DNA of 54,354 nucleotides from SIG205 sp045545595 (GCA_045545595.1 JAZQBG010000025.1:1-54354); one strand, 5' to 3'. Shown: positions 41,113 through 50,126, counted from the first letter of the stretch. Numbers and translations are program-made. The notes: generated from the letters alone by a model not told the origin.

Positions 41113-41611
41113 TTTTGATGAATCCCACTTTTTTTAACCACTTAATTGTAGTATCTTTTTCCATATAACCAATATGATATTCTATTATTTCATTATTTTT
41201 AACAATTAGTAATGTTGGAGTTCCAAATTCGGAACTTTGGAATAATGTTGAAGAACTATAAAAATCACTTGCTTCTTCTTTACTTAATTCATCGGTATTA
41301 AAATAATTAATTGTTATACCATATTCTTCAACTATTTCTTCTAATATAGGCGTAAAATAAGTACATGCACTACATGTTGGTCTAGCAACTAATACAATAT
41401 TTTTTTCATCGCTTTTTATTAAATCTTGATATTGTGTACAAGAAGTTTTACTTAAAGATGTTTCATACTCCTCATTACTAGTAGTTTCACTACAACTAAA
41501 TGCGGTTAATTTTATTGGTTCCGGTTCGCTTTCTGTATATGGTATAAATAATGCAACTAATATTACAATTGCAACAATTACCATTAAAATTATTCTTGTT
41601 TTTTTGTCCAT
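41102..41611 (-). CDS. Membrane-anchored thioredoxin-like protein
   Basis: A 169-residue protein with one N-terminal membrane helix (about residues 7-26) and an extracytoplasmic thioredoxin fold. The CxxC motif is in ARPTCSACTYFTPILEEI, cis-Pro in FGTPTLLIVKNNEII, and the end is EYHIGYMEKDTTIKWLKKVGFI. Two more cysteines (FSCSETTSNEEYETSLSKTSCTQY) lie before the domain. It is probably a disulphide reductase or bacterial thioredoxin of the cell surface. First gene of a three-gene overlapping operon with the PH and LysM genes. Confidence 0.8.
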   Translation of the reverse strand: MDKKTRIILMVIVAIVILVALFIPYTESEPEPIKLTAFSCSETTSNEEYETSLSKTSCTQYQDLIKSDEKNIVLVARPTCSACTYFTPILEEIVEEYGITINYFNTDELSKEEASDFYSSSTLFQSSEFGTPTLLIVKNNEIIEYHIGYMEKDTTIKWLKKVGFIKNEQ

Positions 41612-41684
41612 AATAACACATCCTTTACATAAATATTGTATCCATTATTTCACATTTTTTCAAGCGTTTATTAAAAGATTATAA

Positions 41685-41709
41685 AAAGATGATAAAAATT
41701 ATCATCTTT
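41685..41709 (-). terminator. terminator of the DUF1292/coiled-coil operon
   Basis: AAAGATGATAA / TTATCATCTTT, a perfect 11-bp stem with a 3-base loop, overlapping the stop of the last operon gene. The sequence downstream on the minus strand is TTATAATC, only weakly T-rich. Confidence 0.65.
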
Positions 41710-41941
41710 ACACAACACCTTTTTGAAGATATAATGCAATTTTAGCGATTAAATCTTTATCTGTAATTGTCTGTATTTGTATTCCATCACTAGTTTTTAT
41801 TTCTTTCACATAAATATAATGTTCTTCCTTATTCATATTCATTAAATATGCATATTTTTCATTATTATACAGTGCAGTACTAATTACGTAGTATTGTTCT
41901 TGATCTTCCAGTGTAATAATTAAATCTTTTTCTAAACTCAT
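41708..41941 (-). CDS. DUF1292-family protein (short, downstream copy)
   Basis: A 77-residue protein of the DUF1292 type: DLIITLEDQEQYYVISTALYNNEKYAYLMNMNKEEHYIYVKEIKT. These are small beta-rich proteins of Firmicutes with no known function, often encoded in conserved housekeeping operons. The start shares its A with the TAATG junction of the upstream 431-residue gene, so they are coupled. A second DUF1292 gene is at the other end of the operon (43935-44201). Confidence 0.75.
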   Translation of the reverse strand: MSLEKDLIITLEDQEQYYVISTALYNNEKYAYLMNMNKEEHYIYVKEIKTSDGIQIQTITDKDLIAKIALYLQKGVV

Positions 41942-43236
41942 TATCGAACTTTTCCTCCCAACAATTCATAAGAATTTTCAAGAACTTGTCCAGCGTCAAC
42001 ATTTTGAATTTTAGCATTATCAGCATTGGTCCATCCACCCAAATCAACACTATTTGCATTATAGTTTACAGGAATACCTAATTCATCACATGGTGTTACA
42101 TGAAAATTTTTGACTTTTACATTTGGATTATTTTCAATATATTTATTGTGTCGTTCCTCAACTATTTTTTTTGCTTGATCATTTTTTTGAACAACATTAA
42201 ATGTTGTTTCCACATTATTTTCATCTACGTATGTTATAGCATTAATTTTAAATAATGTAGCATTATCATACCCATTTGTACCTATTGTTCCATGTTTACC
42301 ATTTAGTTCTGGTGTTCCGTATATAGTCGAGCCATTTTCAATAGTTAAATAATCTCCTAATTTTATATTTGTTTCAGATTTAATTTCATTTTCTGGTATA
42401 GGAGCAACTACATCATTTGACTCTTTAACTTGTTCAATATGATTATCTGGAATATTTATAGGGTCAGCTTTTTCTATATTTTTATTAGTACATGAATACA
42501 TATTTGATCCAACTGTAATACCTGTAACAAATGCTATTGCAGCAAGTGCCTTTTTGAAATTGTTAGAATTTTTAATTCTATTTCCTAATTCTGTATCAGG
42601 CTTTTTAATAGCAACAACTTTTCTTATTTTTGAAGTATCTAAATCAGGATATTTTTCCCTAATTTGTTTTTCTTGTTCTCTTAATTTTAAAAATTCTTCC
42701 ATGTTTTGTTTTAATTTTGCTTTTACTTCTTCCATATTATTAAATTTTTTATTAGTAATTGTATTATGACATCCTTTTCTTTCATTTTTTTTAACATTAG
42801 CCAACAAAATTTTAGGCAATGAAAAAACTCCTAATCCTTTGCTAGATACTTTCATCCTTTTTTTATCTAACTTCTCTAATTCATTTTTCGCTTCCTTAAG
42901 ATAACAATTTTTAATACCGCTTGTATATTCCTCATCTTGTTCCATTTCATCAATAATACGTTCTAAATTCTCTTTTTTCTCATCTATTTTTTCAATTTGC
43001 TTATTTATTTGTTCTTGTTTAGCTTCTTCAGTAGATAATATAGAATTTTTTATTCCATCACTTATATTCTTTCTAACGTTAGCTATACTTTCATTTATTT
43101 TGTTATGAATATTTTTGCAATTATTCCTAAATCTTTTTAGAAGATCCGCCATAATAGAAAGAGAATATTTCCCAGTCACTGCTATTTTTGCTTTAACGGA
43201 TAAATATTTATTAATATCTCTAATTTCTACTTTCAT
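41941..43236 (-). CDS. Coiled-coil membrane protein with extracytoplasmic C-domain (paralogue 2)
   Basis: A 431-residue protein of unknown family. Residues 1-220 are Lys/Glu-rich helices (coiled-coil-like, IDEKKENLERIIDEMEQDEEYTSGIKNCYLKEAKNELEKLDKKRMKVSSKGLGVFSLPKILLANVKKN). A membrane helix (about 228-247) and a C-terminal domain of about 140 residues follow (GDYLTIENGSTIYGTPELNGKHGTIGTNGYDNATLFKINAITYVDENN...), which begins like an SH3-type wall-binding fold. Residues 82-151 match 71-140 of the neighbour at 43295-43933, so both arose by duplication. Topology would put the C-domain outside the cell. Confidence 0.7.
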   Translation of the reverse strand: MKVEIRDINKYLSVKAKIAVTGKYSLSIMADLLKRFRNNCKNIHNKINESIANVRKNISDGIKNSILSTEEAKQEQINKQIEKIDEKKENLERIIDEMEQDEEYTSGIKNCYLKEAKNELEKLDKKRMKVSSKGLGVFSLPKILLANVKKNERKGCHNTITNKKFNNMEEVKAKLKQNMEEFLKLREQEKQIREKYPDLDTSKIRKVVAIKKPDTELGNRIKNSNNFKKALAAIAFVTGITVGSNMYSCTNKNIEKADPINIPDNHIEQVKESNDVVAPIPENEIKSETNIKLGDYLTIENGSTIYGTPELNGKHGTIGTNGYDNATLFKINAITYVDENNVETTFNVVQKNDQAKKIVEERHNKYIENNPNVKVKNFHVTPCDELGIPVNYNANSVDLGGWTNADNAKIQNVDAGQVLENSYELLGGKVR

Positions 43237-43294
43237 GTTATCACCACTTTCAATATAAAAACAAAATCATTAATTTCAAAATTAATGTTCTGTT

Positions 43295-43933
43295 TTATCT
43301 TGTTCTAACACTCTTTTCGCTAGAAATGTTATTATATAAATTATTATAGTATGCTTGTAATTCTGGATATTGATTAAGAATTTCTTTTGTTTCTTCTTGG
43401 ATTTCGTATTGTCTTTTCAAATTCTTTTCCATCAATTTTTCACCATGTTTTATTGTTAATTGTTGTTTATCTTCCTGCACTTGTTTTAAAAAGTTAGTCC
43501 ACATTTTGTTTACATTTTTACCAATATTCAGTAAAGTAAGTTTACTTAGCGCAAAAACTCCTAATCCCACGTTAGAAACTTTATCCCTTTTATTTTTTAA
43601 TTTTTGCAATTCAATTTCTGCTTGCTTAAGATAGCAATTTTTAATTCCAATTCGATATTCATCATCTTGCCCAATATCATTAATTACCTTAGTTAACTGT
43701 TTGCTTTTTTCATCTATTTTTTCAAGTTGTATAGTTTTCTCTTTTTGTTTTTCCATTTCAGGTACTAATAATGAAGTAGCTATATAGTCTTTAATACCTT
43801 TACAACCATTGATGTATTTTTGAAATGCACCTTTGTTTAAAGAATTAGCATATTTACCAGTTATTCCACTTATATTTTTTCTAACTTTTTTCAAAGATAT
43901 TTTTTCTGCTATCTCTTTAAATTTTATTTTCAT
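43295..43933 (-). CDS. Coiled-coil protein (paralogue 1, no membrane domain)
   Basis: A 212-residue Lys/Gln/Glu-rich helical protein. Residues 71-140 (EKIDEKSKQLTKVINDIGQDDEYRIGIKNCYLKQAEIELQKLKNKRDKVSNVGLGVFALSKLTLLN) are homologous to the longer neighbour at 41941-43236, with invariant GIKNCYL and GLGVF segments. It lacks the membrane helix and outer domain. The start follows the upstream DUF1292 stop after one base, so translation is coupled. Family and function unknown. Confidence 0.68.
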   Translation of the reverse strand: MKIKFKEIAEKISLKKVRKNISGITGKYANSLNKGAFQKYINGCKGIKDYIATSLLVPEMEKQKEKTIQLEKIDEKSKQLTKVINDIGQDDEYRIGIKNCYLKQAEIELQKLKNKRDKVSNVGLGVFALSKLTLLNIGKNVNKMWTNFLKQVQEDKQQLTIKHGEKLMEKNLKRQYEIQEETKEILNQYPELQAYYNNLYNNISSEKSVRTR

Positions 43934-43934
43934 T

Positions 43935-44201
43935 TTATTCCCCCGCTTTTGCTAATTCGATAATTACTTCTTTAATTTCTTTTAGGACATTTTCATCAGT
44001 AATCCCTGCTAATTCAACAGAATCACCTTTATCGATAACTTCTGATGTGTAAATAATTATATTTCCTTTAGCATCCTCTTTGTTTTCTGTATATGTCATA
44101 TAATCTTTTCCATTAGATTTTAAAGTAAAGAAACTAATTACCTCTACTTCTTTTTCCACACCATCTTCATCGACTATCTTAATAATATCTTTTTCTTCCA
44201 C
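43935..44201 (-). CDS. DUF1292-family protein (upstream copy)
   Basis: An 88-residue acidic protein: KDIIKIVDEDGVEKEVEVISFFTLKSNGKDYMTYTENKEDAKGNIIIYTSEVIDKG, the DUF1292 pattern. Function unknown. The start is a GTG 9 bases after AGGAGG; an overlapping ATG is out of frame. It is the first gene of a four-gene operon with a near-consensus promoter. Confidence 0.78.
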   Translation of the reverse strand: MEEKDIIKIVDEDGVEKEVEVISFFTLKSNGKDYMTYTENKEDAKGNIIIYTSEVIDKGDSVELAGITDENVLKEIKEVIIELAKAGE

Positions 44202-44228
44202 CTTTTCATTCCTCCTTCACACGCATAT

Positions 44229-44257
44229 AGAATACCATTATCTGCTCATTTTGTCAA
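44229..44257 (-). promoter_or_regulatory. sigma-A promoter of the DUF1292/coiled-coil operon
   Basis: TTGACA (44252-44257), 17 bases, and TATTCT (44229-44234) on the minus strand, 28 bases before the first start. Confidence 0.7.
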
Positions 44258-44289
44258 TTCAAGCCTTGTTTTTAGGGCGTTGTTGACAT

Positions 44290-46275
44290 TTATTTTAGTT
44301 TTTCTTGTAAAGTTTTTTCATCCCAAATTTCTATATTTAATTTTTGAGCTTTTTCTAGTTTTGACCCTGCATTTTCACCAGCAATGACCACATCAGTATT
44401 TTTTGATACAGATGAATTTACAATTCCTCCCATATCTTCCAATATTTGTTTTAATTTATCCCTTGTATAATTTTCTAAAGTACCTGTTAACACAAATGTT
44501 TTATTAAAAATATTGTCATTAGTATTAGTTACTTCTTTAATCCCTAAATATTCTGTATTTACACCAATGCTTTTTAATTCTTCAATTACCTTAATATTGT
44601 TTTCATCCTTAAAATAATTTATTATATCAAGCGCACTCTTTTCACCAATATCTCTTATATTTTTTAAATCATCAAAAGAAGCATTCATTAAATTATCTAA
44701 TGTTTCAAATTTCTTCGCTAAAAGTTTAGCGGTTTTACTTCCTACTTGTCTAATCCCTAATCCAAATAGTAGTTTTTCTAATGAGTTATTTTTACTATTT
44801 TCAATTGATTCTAGTAGATTATTTATACTTTTAGAACCAAAACCTTCTAGCTCCATTAATTCTTCTTTTTTACTATCTAATTTATAAATATCTGTAAAAC
44901 ATTTAATATATCCCATATTATAGAAGTCTTCCATAATTCTTTCTCCAAGACCTTCGATATTCATCGCATCTCTTGAAACAAAGTGAATTAGGCTTTCTAC
45001 TTTTCTAGCAGGACACTTTTCATTCAAACAGAAGTAATCTGCCTGTGTTTCTTCCTTAGTTAAAACGTTACCACATATCGGACAAGTCTTAATCATCTCG
45101 AAATCTAATTCACTTCCATCACGTCTATCTATAATTGGTTCAACTACTTCAGGAATAACATCTCCTGCTTTTCTAATAGATACTATATCACCTATTTTAA
45201 AGCCTTTATTTATAACATTTTCTTCATTATGAAGAGTCGCCCTAGAAATTGTTGAACCAGCTACTTTAACAGGTTCTAAAACCGCATTAGGAGTAACTTG
45301 TCCAGTTCTTCCAACTGTAAAAATTATATCTTTAAGTTTAGTTAATACTTCTAGTGCTGGAAATTTATACGCTGTTGCCCATTTAGGATACTTAGCGGTA
45401 AAACCTAATTTTTGTTGAGCATTTAAATCATTTAATTTAATTACAATACCATCTATTTCATAAGGTAGTTCATCTCTGTGAGTTGTCCAATAATCTACAT
45501 ACTCTATTACTTCTTTTATGTTATTAACTTTTCTAATATTAGGATTTACTACAAATCCTAATTCACTAGCAAATTCTAAAGCTTCATAGTGAGTATTTAT
45601 ATCGTGTTCTAAAGCATTAGGAATGTGGTATAAAAATGCATCTAAATTTCTTTTAGCAGCTATACTAGAATCTAGTTGTCTTGCTGAACCTGCAGCGGCA
45701 TTACGTGGATTTTGAAATAATTCTTCATTATTAAGCATTCTTTCCTCGTTTAGTTTATCGAATGTTTTTTTACTCATGTAGATTTCTCCACGTATTTCAA
45801 TATCTATTTTGTCTTTTAAAGTTAAAGGTATAGTTTTAATAGTTTTAACATTGTTAGTTATATCTTCTCCAATAACTCCATCGCCACGTGTCGCCCCTCT
45901 AACAAATTTACCATTTTCATAAGTTAATGAAACTGATAATCCATCTATTTTAAGTTCACATACATAACTAGGATTAGGTACTTCTTTTCTAATTCTTTCA
46001 TCAAATTTAATTAACTCATCTTCATTAAAAACATTACCTAAACTTAGCATTGGAATTTCATGTGTAACTTTAACAAAGTTATCTAAAACTTTACCACCAA
46101 CTCTAACTGATGGTGAATCATCCCTTATAATATCAGGATTAGTTTCTTCTATTTTTAATAACTCTTGCATATATCTATCATATTCTTGATCACTAACACT
46201 AGGTTTATCTAAAGTATAGTATTCATAGTTTAATTTATTTATTATTTCTATTAGTTCATTATATCTATCTATCAT
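44290..46275 (-). CDS. ligA: NAD-dependent DNA ligase LigA
   Basis: The essential replicative ligase, 661 residues. It has an N-terminal adenylation domain with the active-site Lys in CELKIDGLSVSL and the motif RGDGVIGEDITNNV. An OB domain, a four-cysteine zinc finger (CPICG and CLNEKCPA), helix-hairpin-helix repeats (IEGLGERIMEDFYNMG, LEGFGSKSINNLLESI, GIRQVGSKTAKLLAKKF, IRDIGEKSALDII) and a C-terminal BRCT domain (FNKTFVLTGTLENYTRDKLKQILEDMGGIVNSSVSKNTDVVIAG) follow. ATG 46275 follows AGGTGAT, better than the GTG three codons before. Confidence 0.98.
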   Translation of the reverse strand: MIDRYNELIEIINKLNYEYYTLDKPSVSDQEYDRYMQELLKIEETNPDIIRDDSPSVRVGGKVLDNFVKVTHEIPMLSLGNVFNEDELIKFDERIRKEVPNPSYVCELKIDGLSVSLTYENGKFVRGATRGDGVIGEDITNNVKTIKTIPLTLKDKIDIEIRGEIYMSKKTFDKLNEERMLNNEELFQNPRNAAAGSARQLDSSIAAKRNLDAFLYHIPNALEHDINTHYEALEFASELGFVVNPNIRKVNNIKEVIEYVDYWTTHRDELPYEIDGIVIKLNDLNAQQKLGFTAKYPKWATAYKFPALEVLTKLKDIIFTVGRTGQVTPNAVLEPVKVAGSTISRATLHNEENVINKGFKIGDIVSIRKAGDVIPEVVEPIIDRRDGSELDFEMIKTCPICGNVLTKEETQADYFCLNEKCPARKVESLIHFVSRDAMNIEGLGERIMEDFYNMGYIKCFTDIYKLDSKKEELMELEGFGSKSINNLLESIENSKNNSLEKLLFGLGIRQVGSKTAKLLAKKFETLDNLMNASFDDLKNIRDIGEKSALDIINYFKDENNIKVIEELKSIGVNTEYLGIKEVTNTNDNIFNKTFVLTGTLENYTRDKLKQILEDMGGIVNSSVSKNTDVVIAGENAGSKLEKAQKLNIEIWDEKTLQEKLK

Positions 46276-46310
46276 GTTTATCACCTACTATTATTTTATC
46301 ATAATATGAA

Positions 46311-46338
46311 AAAAATATGGAATAAAATCCATATCTTT
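46311..46338 (-). terminator. terminator of galU
   Basis: ATATGGA / TCCATAT with a 6-base loop, followed by TTTTTTTC on the minus strand, about 70 bases after the galU stop. Confidence 0.75.
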
Positions 46339-46405
46339 TATAAATTATTGATCAATTTTATGCATATTCATCTCTCCTGTCTACATTATATCATATGTTA
46401 ATAAT

Positions 46406-47260
46406 TTAATTCAAGTCTTTAATTATATCCTTAACATTATCTTTAAGGTCTTCTCTTCTTAATGCATATTCTATATTAGCTTTTAAATAACCATCTTTAC
46501 TACCAGTATCGTAGTATGTTCCTACAAATTCACATGGTAAATATTTATGTTCTTTCATCATATTCATCATTGCATCAGTAAACTGTATTTCTTTACCTTC
46601 TATTCTTGGTAATGCATCAATATAATCAAACACTTCACTAGTAATTATATATCTACCTAGACCTACAAGATTAGATGGTGCTTCTTCTTTTTTAGGTTTT
46701 TCTATTATTGTATTAATTGTTCCATCATCATTCAAACTCATAACACCATATCTAGATACTAAATCCATATCAACTTCTTTACATCCAATTACGCAAGCAC
46801 CAGTTTCTTCATATACTTCCACTAATTGTTTTAATACTGGAATATTTCTAGAATACATCAAGTCATCACCATACATAATTGCGAATGGTTCATCACCTAC
46901 AAAAGATTTAGCTAACGAAATCGCGTGCCCACTTCCTAATGGTTCTCCTTGCCTTATGAAATAAAATTTTGCCATTTTAGAAATTTGTTCGATTTCTCTA
47001 GCTTTATCTTCCTTACCACTCTTAATTAATCTATTTTCTAATTCATAACTTCTATCAAAGTGATCTTCAATACATTTTTTATATGGTGAAGTAATAAATA
47101 GTATTTCTTCTATTCCACTATCTATAGCTTCTTCTACAATGTACTGAATAGTTGGTTTATCAACTATTGGTAACATTTCTTTAGGTATTGCTTTAGTTAC
47201 AGGTAAAAAACGTGTTCCCATTCCTGCAACTGGTATTATTGCTTTTCTTACTTTTTTCAT
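46406..47260 (-). CDS. galU: UTP-glucose-1-phosphate uridylyltransferase
   Basis: GalU makes UDP-glucose from UTP and glucose-1-phosphate, for glycolipids, wall polymers or capsule. The 284-residue protein has the nucleotide-binding signature AIIPVAGMGTRFLPVTKAIPKEMLPIVDKPTIQYIVEEA, then GHAISLAKSFVGDEPFAIMYGDD, the loop IIEKPKKEEAPSNLVGLGRYII and the end WYYDTGSK-like GTYYDTGSKDGYLKANIEYA. ATG 47260 has GGAG 7 bases upstream. It shares the strand with vanY-like and ligA genes; no glycosyltransferase is nearby. Confidence 0.97.
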   Translation of the reverse strand: MKKVRKAIIPVAGMGTRFLPVTKAIPKEMLPIVDKPTIQYIVEEAIDSGIEEILFITSPYKKCIEDHFDRSYELENRLIKSGKEDKAREIEQISKMAKFYFIRQGEPLGSGHAISLAKSFVGDEPFAIMYGDDLMYSRNIPVLKQLVEVYEETGACVIGCKEVDMDLVSRYGVMSLNDDGTINTIIEKPKKEEAPSNLVGLGRYIITSEVFDYIDALPRIEGKEIQFTDAMMNMMKEHKYLPCEFVGTYYDTGSKDGYLKANIEYALRREDLKDNVKDIIKDLN

Positions 47261-47284
47261 AATCATTCTCCATTCTTAACTTAA

Positions 47285-47827
47285 TTATACATAATATTCT
47301 TCTAAAGTTAAATTGTTTTTATATAAGTAATCAGCTAAATCCTTACCTACATATCTTAAATGCCAAGGTTCATAATTGTAGCCTGTAATATTTTCTTTAC
47401 TAAGTGGATATCTCAATATAAATCCAAATCTATGAGCATTTTCATGAATCCATTTAACTGCATCTTCATGTTTAAGATCGTGTTCAGTTAAATACTCCCC
47501 ATTTTCATAAACGCATATATCTATTGCAAGACCAGTTTCATGTTCAGAGTGATATGGTTTTGCAATATACTTCTCAGCATATTCCATTCCCTTTTCTTTT
47601 ATTAAATTATCTACAAGCATTTGTTGATATTCATGAGTTCTAAAACCACTTTCGATATCTATAACATATTCACTTTTTAAAGCTTCTTCTTGCATTAATC
47701 TAAAATGAAATAATGTTTCTTTTTCAACTAATATTCCTGGTTTATACCTACTAAAAGCTTCTTTTAAATCAACTTTAAAATCATCTGTAATTTTATTTTC
47801 TTTATTAACTAAAATTTGATAATTCAT
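47285..47827 (-). CDS. VanY-like D,D-carboxypeptidase (M15 family)
   Basis: A 180-residue zinc peptidase of the M15B/VanY type that cleaves D-Ala-D-Ala. The zinc site is visible: SEHETGLAIDICVYENG (S-x-H-x6-D) and EPWHLRYVG (E-x2-H), plus ESGFRTHEYQQML. There is no signal peptide or membrane segment in the reading frame, so it may be cytoplasmic or act on a soluble or imported peptide. The start is ATG 47827. It lies between pcrA and galU on the same strand. Confidence 0.87.
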   Translation of the reverse strand: MNYQILVNKENKITDDFKVDLKEAFSRYKPGILVEKETLFHFRLMQEEALKSEYVIDIESGFRTHEYQQMLVDNLIKEKGMEYAEKYIAKPYHSEHETGLAIDICVYENGEYLTEHDLKHEDAVKWIHENAHRFGFILRYPLSKENITGYNYEPWHLRYVGKDLADYLYKNNLTLEEYYV

Positions 47828-47860
47828 AAATAACCTCCAAATTATTATATGTATTAATAA

Positions 47861-49945
47861 TTATTTTCTTTTTATTGATTTATGATTTTTCAAAAACTTT
47901 TTAGTTCCTGTTGGATAATTAAATGCAATTGTTAGAAATGTGTCATCTATTCCTACTATTATACCTTCACCATATTTATCTTGAATTATAAATTCACCTA
48001 TTTGGTAATTCATATCTTCTTCATACATAAATTCTTCTTTGTCTATTTTTTTCTCAGTTAGATTCTTCTCTTCTGTTTCTATATACTCACTTGTTATTTC
48101 ATTTATAAATCTACTAGGAGGATTAATACTATCTTTACCATATAACATTCTTCTTTTAGCGTTAATTAAATATAATATTTTTTTCGCACGAGTTATCGCA
48201 ACATAACATAGTCTTCTTTCTTCTTCTAATTCTTGCTTATCAAAACTAGAATTAGCATGTGGAAATATTCCTTCTTCCATTCCTACTACAAATACTGCAT
48301 CAAATTCTAGACCTTTTACTGCATGCATTGTCATTAATGTTATTTTATTTCTTTCATCTTTATGTTCTTCTACATCACTTACTAGTGTTATCTCATTTAA
48401 GAAGTCTTCTAATGATATAAGTCCTTCTCTTTCTTCGAATGTTTTAGTAATTGATTTAAATTCTTCTAAGTTTTCTAATCTAATATCTGCTTCTAAACTT
48501 TTTTCTGATTCCAATTCTTTTTTCATTCCAGTTTTATCTAAAACTAAATCAATAAGCTCAGTTAAACTAACATTATCAACTTCTTGTTTTAATTCTTCTA
48601 TTACTTTTTTAAATTCTAATTCTTTACCACTTTCTATTGTTTCGTAAATACTTACTCCTTCAATATTAGCTTTGTTAATTAGATTATTTATTGTTTTAGT
48701 ACCTATACCTCTTTTAGGTACATTTATTACTCTTTCAACATTAACATCATCTTTTTCATTATAAATAACTTTAAGATATGCGATTAAATCTTTAATTTCT
48801 TTTCTATTATAGAAGAAGAAACTCCCCACTATTTTATAAGGTAATCCGCTTTTTAGAAATTGTTCTTCAAGCATTCTTGATTGTGCATTAGTTCTATAAA
48901 TTACTGCAATTTCATTTTCATTTACACCATCATTAATTAATTTTCTAATTTCACTAATTACATAATCAGCTTCATGTTGTTCATCATATGCTCTAAAGTA
49001 TCTGATTTTTTTACCTTCTTCATTTTCTGACCACAAATTTTTATCTTTTCTATATTCATTATTTTTAATAACACTATTTGCTGCATTAAGTATAGTTTTA
49101 GTAGAACGATAATTTTGTTCTAGTAGTATTACTTCTGCATCTTTATAGTCTTTTTCAAAATTTAGAATATTTTTATAGTTGGCACCTCTAAAAGAATATA
49201 CACTTTGATCATTATCCCCTACTACACATATATTTTTATATAGTGAACTTATCATTTTAGTTAAAAGATATTGTGCTTCATTAGTGTCTTGGTACTCATC
49301 TATTAATATATATTTATATCTTTGTTGATATATTTTTAAAATATTAGGATATTCTCTAAATAATTTTATAGGTAATATTAATAAATCATCAAAATCTACT
49401 GAATTATTTTTTAATAATTCATTTTGATATTTAGAATATATTTTGGATATTATTTTTTCATTTTCAACACTTATTAAGTTTTCATATTGACTAGGAGTAA
49501 TAAGTTCATTTTTCGCACCACTTATACTATTTCTAACATATTTTGGATTTATTTGTTTAATATCTATATTCATTTGTTTCATTATTTTTTTTATTACTGA
49601 CAAACTATCATCACTATCTAATATTGTAAAGTTTTTATCATAACCTAATAGGTTATAATTTTCTTTTACTATCTTTAATCCAAATGAATGGAATGTAGAA
49701 ATTTGAATATTATATGCCATAGGTCCTACTTGTTTATATATTCTTTCTTTCATTTCTTTAGCTGCTTTATTGGTAAATGTTATAGCTAAAATATTCATAG
49801 GGTCTATTCCCTTATCTATGAGATATGCAACTTTTGTAGTTAATACTCTTGTTTTACCACTACCTGCACCCGCTAATATAAGTAATGGCCCATCTGTTTT
49901 TAATACTGCTTTTTTTTGCATTTCATTTAATCCATCAAGATTCAT
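47861..49945 (-). CDS. pcrA: ATP-dependent DNA helicase PcrA (UvrD/Rep family)
   Basis: A superfamily 1A 3'-5' helicase of 694 residues for replication restart, mismatch and nucleotide excision repair. Motifs are LNEMQKKAVLKTDGPLLILAGAGSGKTRVLTTKVAYL (Q motif and Walker A), ITFTNKAAKEMKERI, FDDLL, LIDEYQDTNEAQYLL, GDNDQSVYSFRGA, LEQNYRST, YRTNAQSRMLEE, TMHAVKGLEFDAVFVVG and RRLCYVAITRAKKILYL. The C-terminus has the Tudor-like fold that contacts RNA polymerase (GEGIIVGIDDTFLTIAF). No operon partner is upstream. Confidence 0.97.
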   Translation of the reverse strand: MNLDGLNEMQKKAVLKTDGPLLILAGAGSGKTRVLTTKVAYLIDKGIDPMNILAITFTNKAAKEMKERIYKQVGPMAYNIQISTFHSFGLKIVKENYNLLGYDKNFTILDSDDSLSVIKKIMKQMNIDIKQINPKYVRNSISGAKNELITPSQYENLISVENEKIISKIYSKYQNELLKNNSVDFDDLLILPIKLFREYPNILKIYQQRYKYILIDEYQDTNEAQYLLTKMISSLYKNICVVGDNDQSVYSFRGANYKNILNFEKDYKDAEVILLEQNYRSTKTILNAANSVIKNNEYRKDKNLWSENEEGKKIRYFRAYDEQHEADYVISEIRKLINDGVNENEIAVIYRTNAQSRMLEEQFLKSGLPYKIVGSFFFYNRKEIKDLIAYLKVIYNEKDDVNVERVINVPKRGIGTKTINNLINKANIEGVSIYETIESGKELEFKKVIEELKQEVDNVSLTELIDLVLDKTGMKKELESEKSLEADIRLENLEEFKSITKTFEEREGLISLEDFLNEITLVSDVEEHKDERNKITLMTMHAVKGLEFDAVFVVGMEEGIFPHANSSFDKQELEEERRLCYVAITRAKKILYLINAKRRMLYGKDSINPPSRFINEITSEYIETEEKNLTEKKIDKEEFMYEEDMNYQIGEFIIQDKYGEGIIVGIDDTFLTIAFNYPTGTKKFLKNHKSIKRK

Positions 49946-50047
49946 CTTATCACTACTTTCTAATAACTATTATATCACAAAGATTTAATTCGAACAAACG
50001 TTTATGCGTGTTTTATAAAAAATAATATGTTTCAAATCCAAGCGTAA

Positions 50048-50081
50048 GCACCAGATTGATAGGAAACTCGAACTTTCGAGT
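50048..50081 (+). repeat. copy C of the tRNA-Leu 3'-end repeat
   Basis: GCACCAGATTGATAG (50048-50062) then GAA and ACTCGAA-CT-TTCGAGT (50066-50081). Its first 27 bases equal the sequence at the 3' end of tRNA-Leu (copy B). No tRNA precedes it. It marks the left border of the 1.2-kb block to copy D. The gap 49946-50132 otherwise holds only the hairpin below and the promoter. Confidence 0.8.
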
Positions 50082-50091
50082 AACGATAGAA

Positions 50092-50116
50092 AACGACTTG
50101 TCAAAAAGTCGTTTTT
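50092..50116 (+). terminator. hairpin/terminator after repeat copy C
   Basis: AACGACTT / AAGTCGTT with a 6-base loop and TTT after it. It overlaps the promoter of the antisense RNA at 50098-50126. Confidence 0.6.
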
Positions 50117-50126
50117 ATGATATTAT
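50098..50126 (+). promoter_or_regulatory. sigma-A promoter of the candidate antitoxin RNA
   Basis: TTGTCA (50098-50103), a 17-base spacer and TATTAT (50121-50126), directed toward the toxin gene from its 3' side. Confidence 0.6.

Noticed and set aside
46355..46385. Tiny frame MNMHKIDQ with GGAG upstream, between ligA and galU
   Set aside because: Eight codons with no neighbouring attenuator logic; it could be chance in AT-rich DNA.
50019..50053. Possible tRNA remnant before copy C (TTTCAAATCC then GCACCA)
   Set aside because: The T-stem does not pair and no acceptor or anticodon arm is present; only the 3' end resembles a tRNA.
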